Positions 7,254 through 8,795 of a stretch of 8,795 nt of DNA are shown one piece after another. This DNA comes from Flammeovirgaceae bacterium (lineage in GTDB: Bacteria > Bacteroidota > Bacteroidia > Cytophagales > Cyclobacteriaceae): assembly GCA_003229495.1 (NCBI GenBank), contig QIEB01000425.1:1-8795 (forward strand), in the 5' to 3' direction. Within the stretch, counting starts at the first letter, position 1. Every line of letters starts with the position of its first letter. The notes under the pieces are model-generated. The model ran no database searches and had not been told where the DNA came from. It was given only the letters and a program-made list of their open reading frames with translations. The position numbers and the translations under genes are program-made.

Positions 7254-8510
7254 CTATTGGATGGTCTTATTTTCTAAAAAATCTGCGTGAATATTCCCTT
7301 GATTGGAGTTCGATTCAAGTTTTTTCCAGATCTTAAAACAAATATCTATATCGCCATCCTGGTCAACATCACCGAACAACGCATCATGCCCACCCAGGTT
7401 TTGATCAAACACTACTCTTTCTTTGAAAGCCCCGCCTTTTCCATCCAGGTTTTCCCATAAGAATCCCCTGGAGGTCTGATTTAACGGTAATATTTTATCA
7501 TCTTCCTGTTCCACGGAAAAAATATCCAGATCACCATCATTGTCAAAATCTGCTACCGCCAGAGAATGCAATGATCCCCGTCGACCGCCGGCATTGAGTG
7601 GCAATAAATGTACCGTAAACTCCGGATTGCTTCCTCCGGAACTTTCCAACCATGCACCCCTTGAGTCAACCTGGTCACCTGACATAATGATTATATCATT
7701 GTCACCATCCTGATCCATATCCATAATCCAGCTTCTGCATGACAATCCCCAATAACCCACGCTGCCAAACGGGAGAAATTTTCTCACCCAGATTTTTCCA
7801 TTATCCTCGTTTTGATACCACCTGCCGGGCATAACAATGTCGTTATCACCATCCTGATCCAAATCTCCCACACCTCCAGGAAAGAATCCTGCATGAATGT
7901 CATCCAGTGAGTCAACAATGTCCAGGGTGACGGTAGTTCTTGACCAATTGACATCCTGGCAGGGGTCTTCCGGTATTTTGTACCAAAAACAACCCTCCCG
8001 GTCGCCCAGAACCAGGATATCGTCTTTTGAGTCACCGTCCAGGTCTTTTATCACAATATCGTGTATTTCCGTGGTAATAGTGGTATCATATTGGTACCTG
8101 GTAAACGGCTCTTCCTTGGGTTTCTGAGAGTTTTTAAACCAATAGCCTCCAGCCACCAGGTCTATCCACCCGTCCCCGTCAACATCATGGGCCGCTCCTC
8201 CTAATTGAGCGCTGGGTATTTCTGCCAAAACATGCCTTTCCCAATTGTCAGCATCAATAAACTCAAACCAAAATATTTTGTCGGATGTGATACAAAAAGC
8301 ATAATCCAGATCGCCATCGTTGTCAAAATCAGCAAGCGCCGGGGTACCATATCGGGAATTCAGTTCGTCTGGAAGGCTATTGGTAATAAAATGATGCTCA
8401 AAAAGCCTTTGGTCAGTGTCTACAATACTCTTTTCACTATTGGAGCATCCCATAAAAATATGTAAGCAGACCAAAAGAGTGACATACTTAATAAACTTAA
8501 ATGAATTCAT
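7254..8510 (-). CDS. FG-GAP/VCBS-repeat lipoprotein, seven-bladed beta-propeller
   Basis: A 418-residue lipoprotein: the signal ends in FMGC with Cys22 as the anchor. Seven calcium-loop motifs of the D-x-D-x-D-G-x-x-D type are spaced 47-60 residues apart: 61-69 (DFDNDGDLD), 109-117 (DVDGDGWID), 156-164 (DLDGDSKDD, Ser for Gly), 216-224 (DLDQDGDND), 264-272 (DMDQDGDND), 321-329 (DFDNDGDLD) and 381-389 (DVDQDGDID). Several are followed by W/F-rich strands (GYWFKN, GRWYQN, GFLWEN), as in FG-GAP blades. Seven repeats fit a complete, calcium-stabilised propeller with no extra catalytic domain, so binding of a polysaccharide or protein partner is likelier than catalysis. It heads a two-gene unit with the DUF6786 lipoprotein. 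The start follows from the lipoprotein signal; one arm of a 10-bp inverted repeat lies directly before the ATG. Confidence 0.88.
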   Translation of the reverse strand: MNSFKFIKYVTLLVCLHIFMGCSNSEKSIVDTDQRLFEHHFITNSLPDELNSRYGTPALADFDNDGDLDYAFCITSDKIFWFEFIDADNWERHVLAEIPSAQLGGAAHDVDGDGWIDLVAGGYWFKNSQKPKEEPFTRYQYDTTITTEIHDIVIKDLDGDSKDDILVLGDREGCFWYKIPEDPCQDVNWSRTTVTLDIVDSLDDIHAGFFPGGVGDLDQDGDNDIVMPGRWYQNEDNGKIWVRKFLPFGSVGYWGLSCRSWIMDMDQDGDNDIIIMSGDQVDSRGAWLESSGGSNPEFTVHLLPLNAGGRRGSLHSLAVADFDNDGDLDIFSVEQEDDKILPLNQTSRGFLWENLDGKGGAFKERVVFDQNLGGHDALFGDVDQDGDIDICFKIWKKLESNSNQGNIHADFLENKTIQ

Positions 8511-8511
8511 A

Positions 8512-8592
8512 TTTATGGTATTAAATGGAAATGAGTGGTTTATAATTGCATATAGCGACTATCTGATGATGGGTAGGGCATGATACCATAAA
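8512..8592. repeat. 10-bp perfect inverted repeat upstream of the propeller gene
   Basis: TTTATGGTAT at 8512-8521 is the exact reverse complement of ATACCATAAA at 8583-8592, with 61 bases between. The near arm starts one base before the propeller lipoprotein's start codon, where a ribosome would bind. It could be an operator pair or a leader stem masking the start, or a chance match in AT-rich DNA. The 116-bp gap 8511-8626 otherwise shows no promoter motif I can name. Confidence 0.35.
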
Positions 8593-8626
8593 ATCACATG
8601 CATTCATAGCTAAAGTAGCCATCTTT

Positions 8627-8795
8627 CTAATTATCATTTTCGATCATTCCTATCAACAAATCCACGCCTTTCTTCACAAATACCGGATCTTCAACATATT
8701 CTTCACAGTCTACAATTTCGATGGTATCAGGAAGGTGCTTAATCAGGTGATTAAAAAAAGCATCATCTGATTCTTTGTCATAGAGACTGGCGCCT
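8627..8795 (-). CDS. Probable Tm-1-like ATP-binding protein (UPF0261), C-terminal fragment
   Basis: Hand translation gives 55 codons before a TAG at 8629-8627; the frame runs off the right edge. The readable part begins GASLYDKESDDAFFNHL and continues with DTIEIVDCEEYVEDPVFVKK. This fits the C-terminal end of Tm-1-like/UPF0261 proteins, which closes with a G-x-x-YD-x-E-x-D-x-x-FF stretch, a beta strand, an N/E-DP-x-F turn and a final helix. Those proteins are about 400 residues, usually cytoplasmic, with an ATP-binding domain and a TIM-barrel-like half; bacterial roles are poorly defined. With so few residues the assignment is moderate. It precedes the propeller lipoprotein gene in the same direction by 116 bp, so an operon link is uncertain. 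Confidence 0.6.
   Translation of the reverse strand, partial: GASLYDKESDDAFFNHLIKHLPDTIEIVDCEEYVEDPVFVKKGVDLLIGMIENDN

Noticed and set aside
7702..7860. 15-base direct repeat TCACCATCCTGATCC at 7702-7716 and 7846-7860
   Set aside because: It encodes the repeated DQDGD calcium loops of the propeller and is explained by protein repeats.

Overview
All genes in this window lie on the minus strand, so transcription runs from the right end to the left. The protein families, AT-leaning composition, weak or missing Shine-Dalgarno sequences and LxxC-type lipoprotein signals suggest a Bacteroidota genome, probably a marine or environmental Cytophagales-like lineage. That placement is inferred from gene content; there is no rRNA or marker gene here.

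In transcription order: (1) 8795-8627, the C-terminal end of a probable Tm-1-like (UPF0261) protein. (2) 8510-7254, a lipoprotein with seven FG-GAP/VCBS calcium-loop repeats, followed after 11 bp by (3) 7242-5983, a DUF6786-type lipoprotein; the pair looks like one transcription unit. (4) 5891-5049, a class I SAM-dependent methyltransferase. (5) 4982-3057, a secreted DUF3604 protein with PHP-like metal-binding motifs. (6) 2980-2120, a BEM46/ABHD13-like alpha/beta hydrolase with a possible lipoprotein signal. (7) 2053-1877, a 58-codon ORF absent from a normal long-ORF list. It joins a signal-peptide-like start to the last 49 residues of a second DUF3604 protein and is best read as an internally deleted paralogue. 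(8) 1872-997, a membrane-anchored parvulin-type prolyl isomerase. (9) 1013-1 (runs off the window), a HupE/UreJ-type membrane protein that overlaps the isomerase by 17 bp and is missing from long-ORF lists because its stop lies outside.

The most interesting part is the left half. A DUF3604 enzyme, a periplasmic prolyl isomerase and a HupE-like metal permease form a plausible envelope module: a secreted metal-dependent hydrolase, a folding factor and a metal transporter. The direct operon partner of the isomerase has been reduced to a tail fragment, while a full-length diverged paralogue sits about 1 kb upstream, beyond an inserted hydrolase gene. The right half looks like surface or periplasmic carbohydrate-related functions of unknown substrate. 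No tRNA, rRNA, CRISPR array, transposase or phage gene was found, and no stretch over 300 bases lacks a gene.
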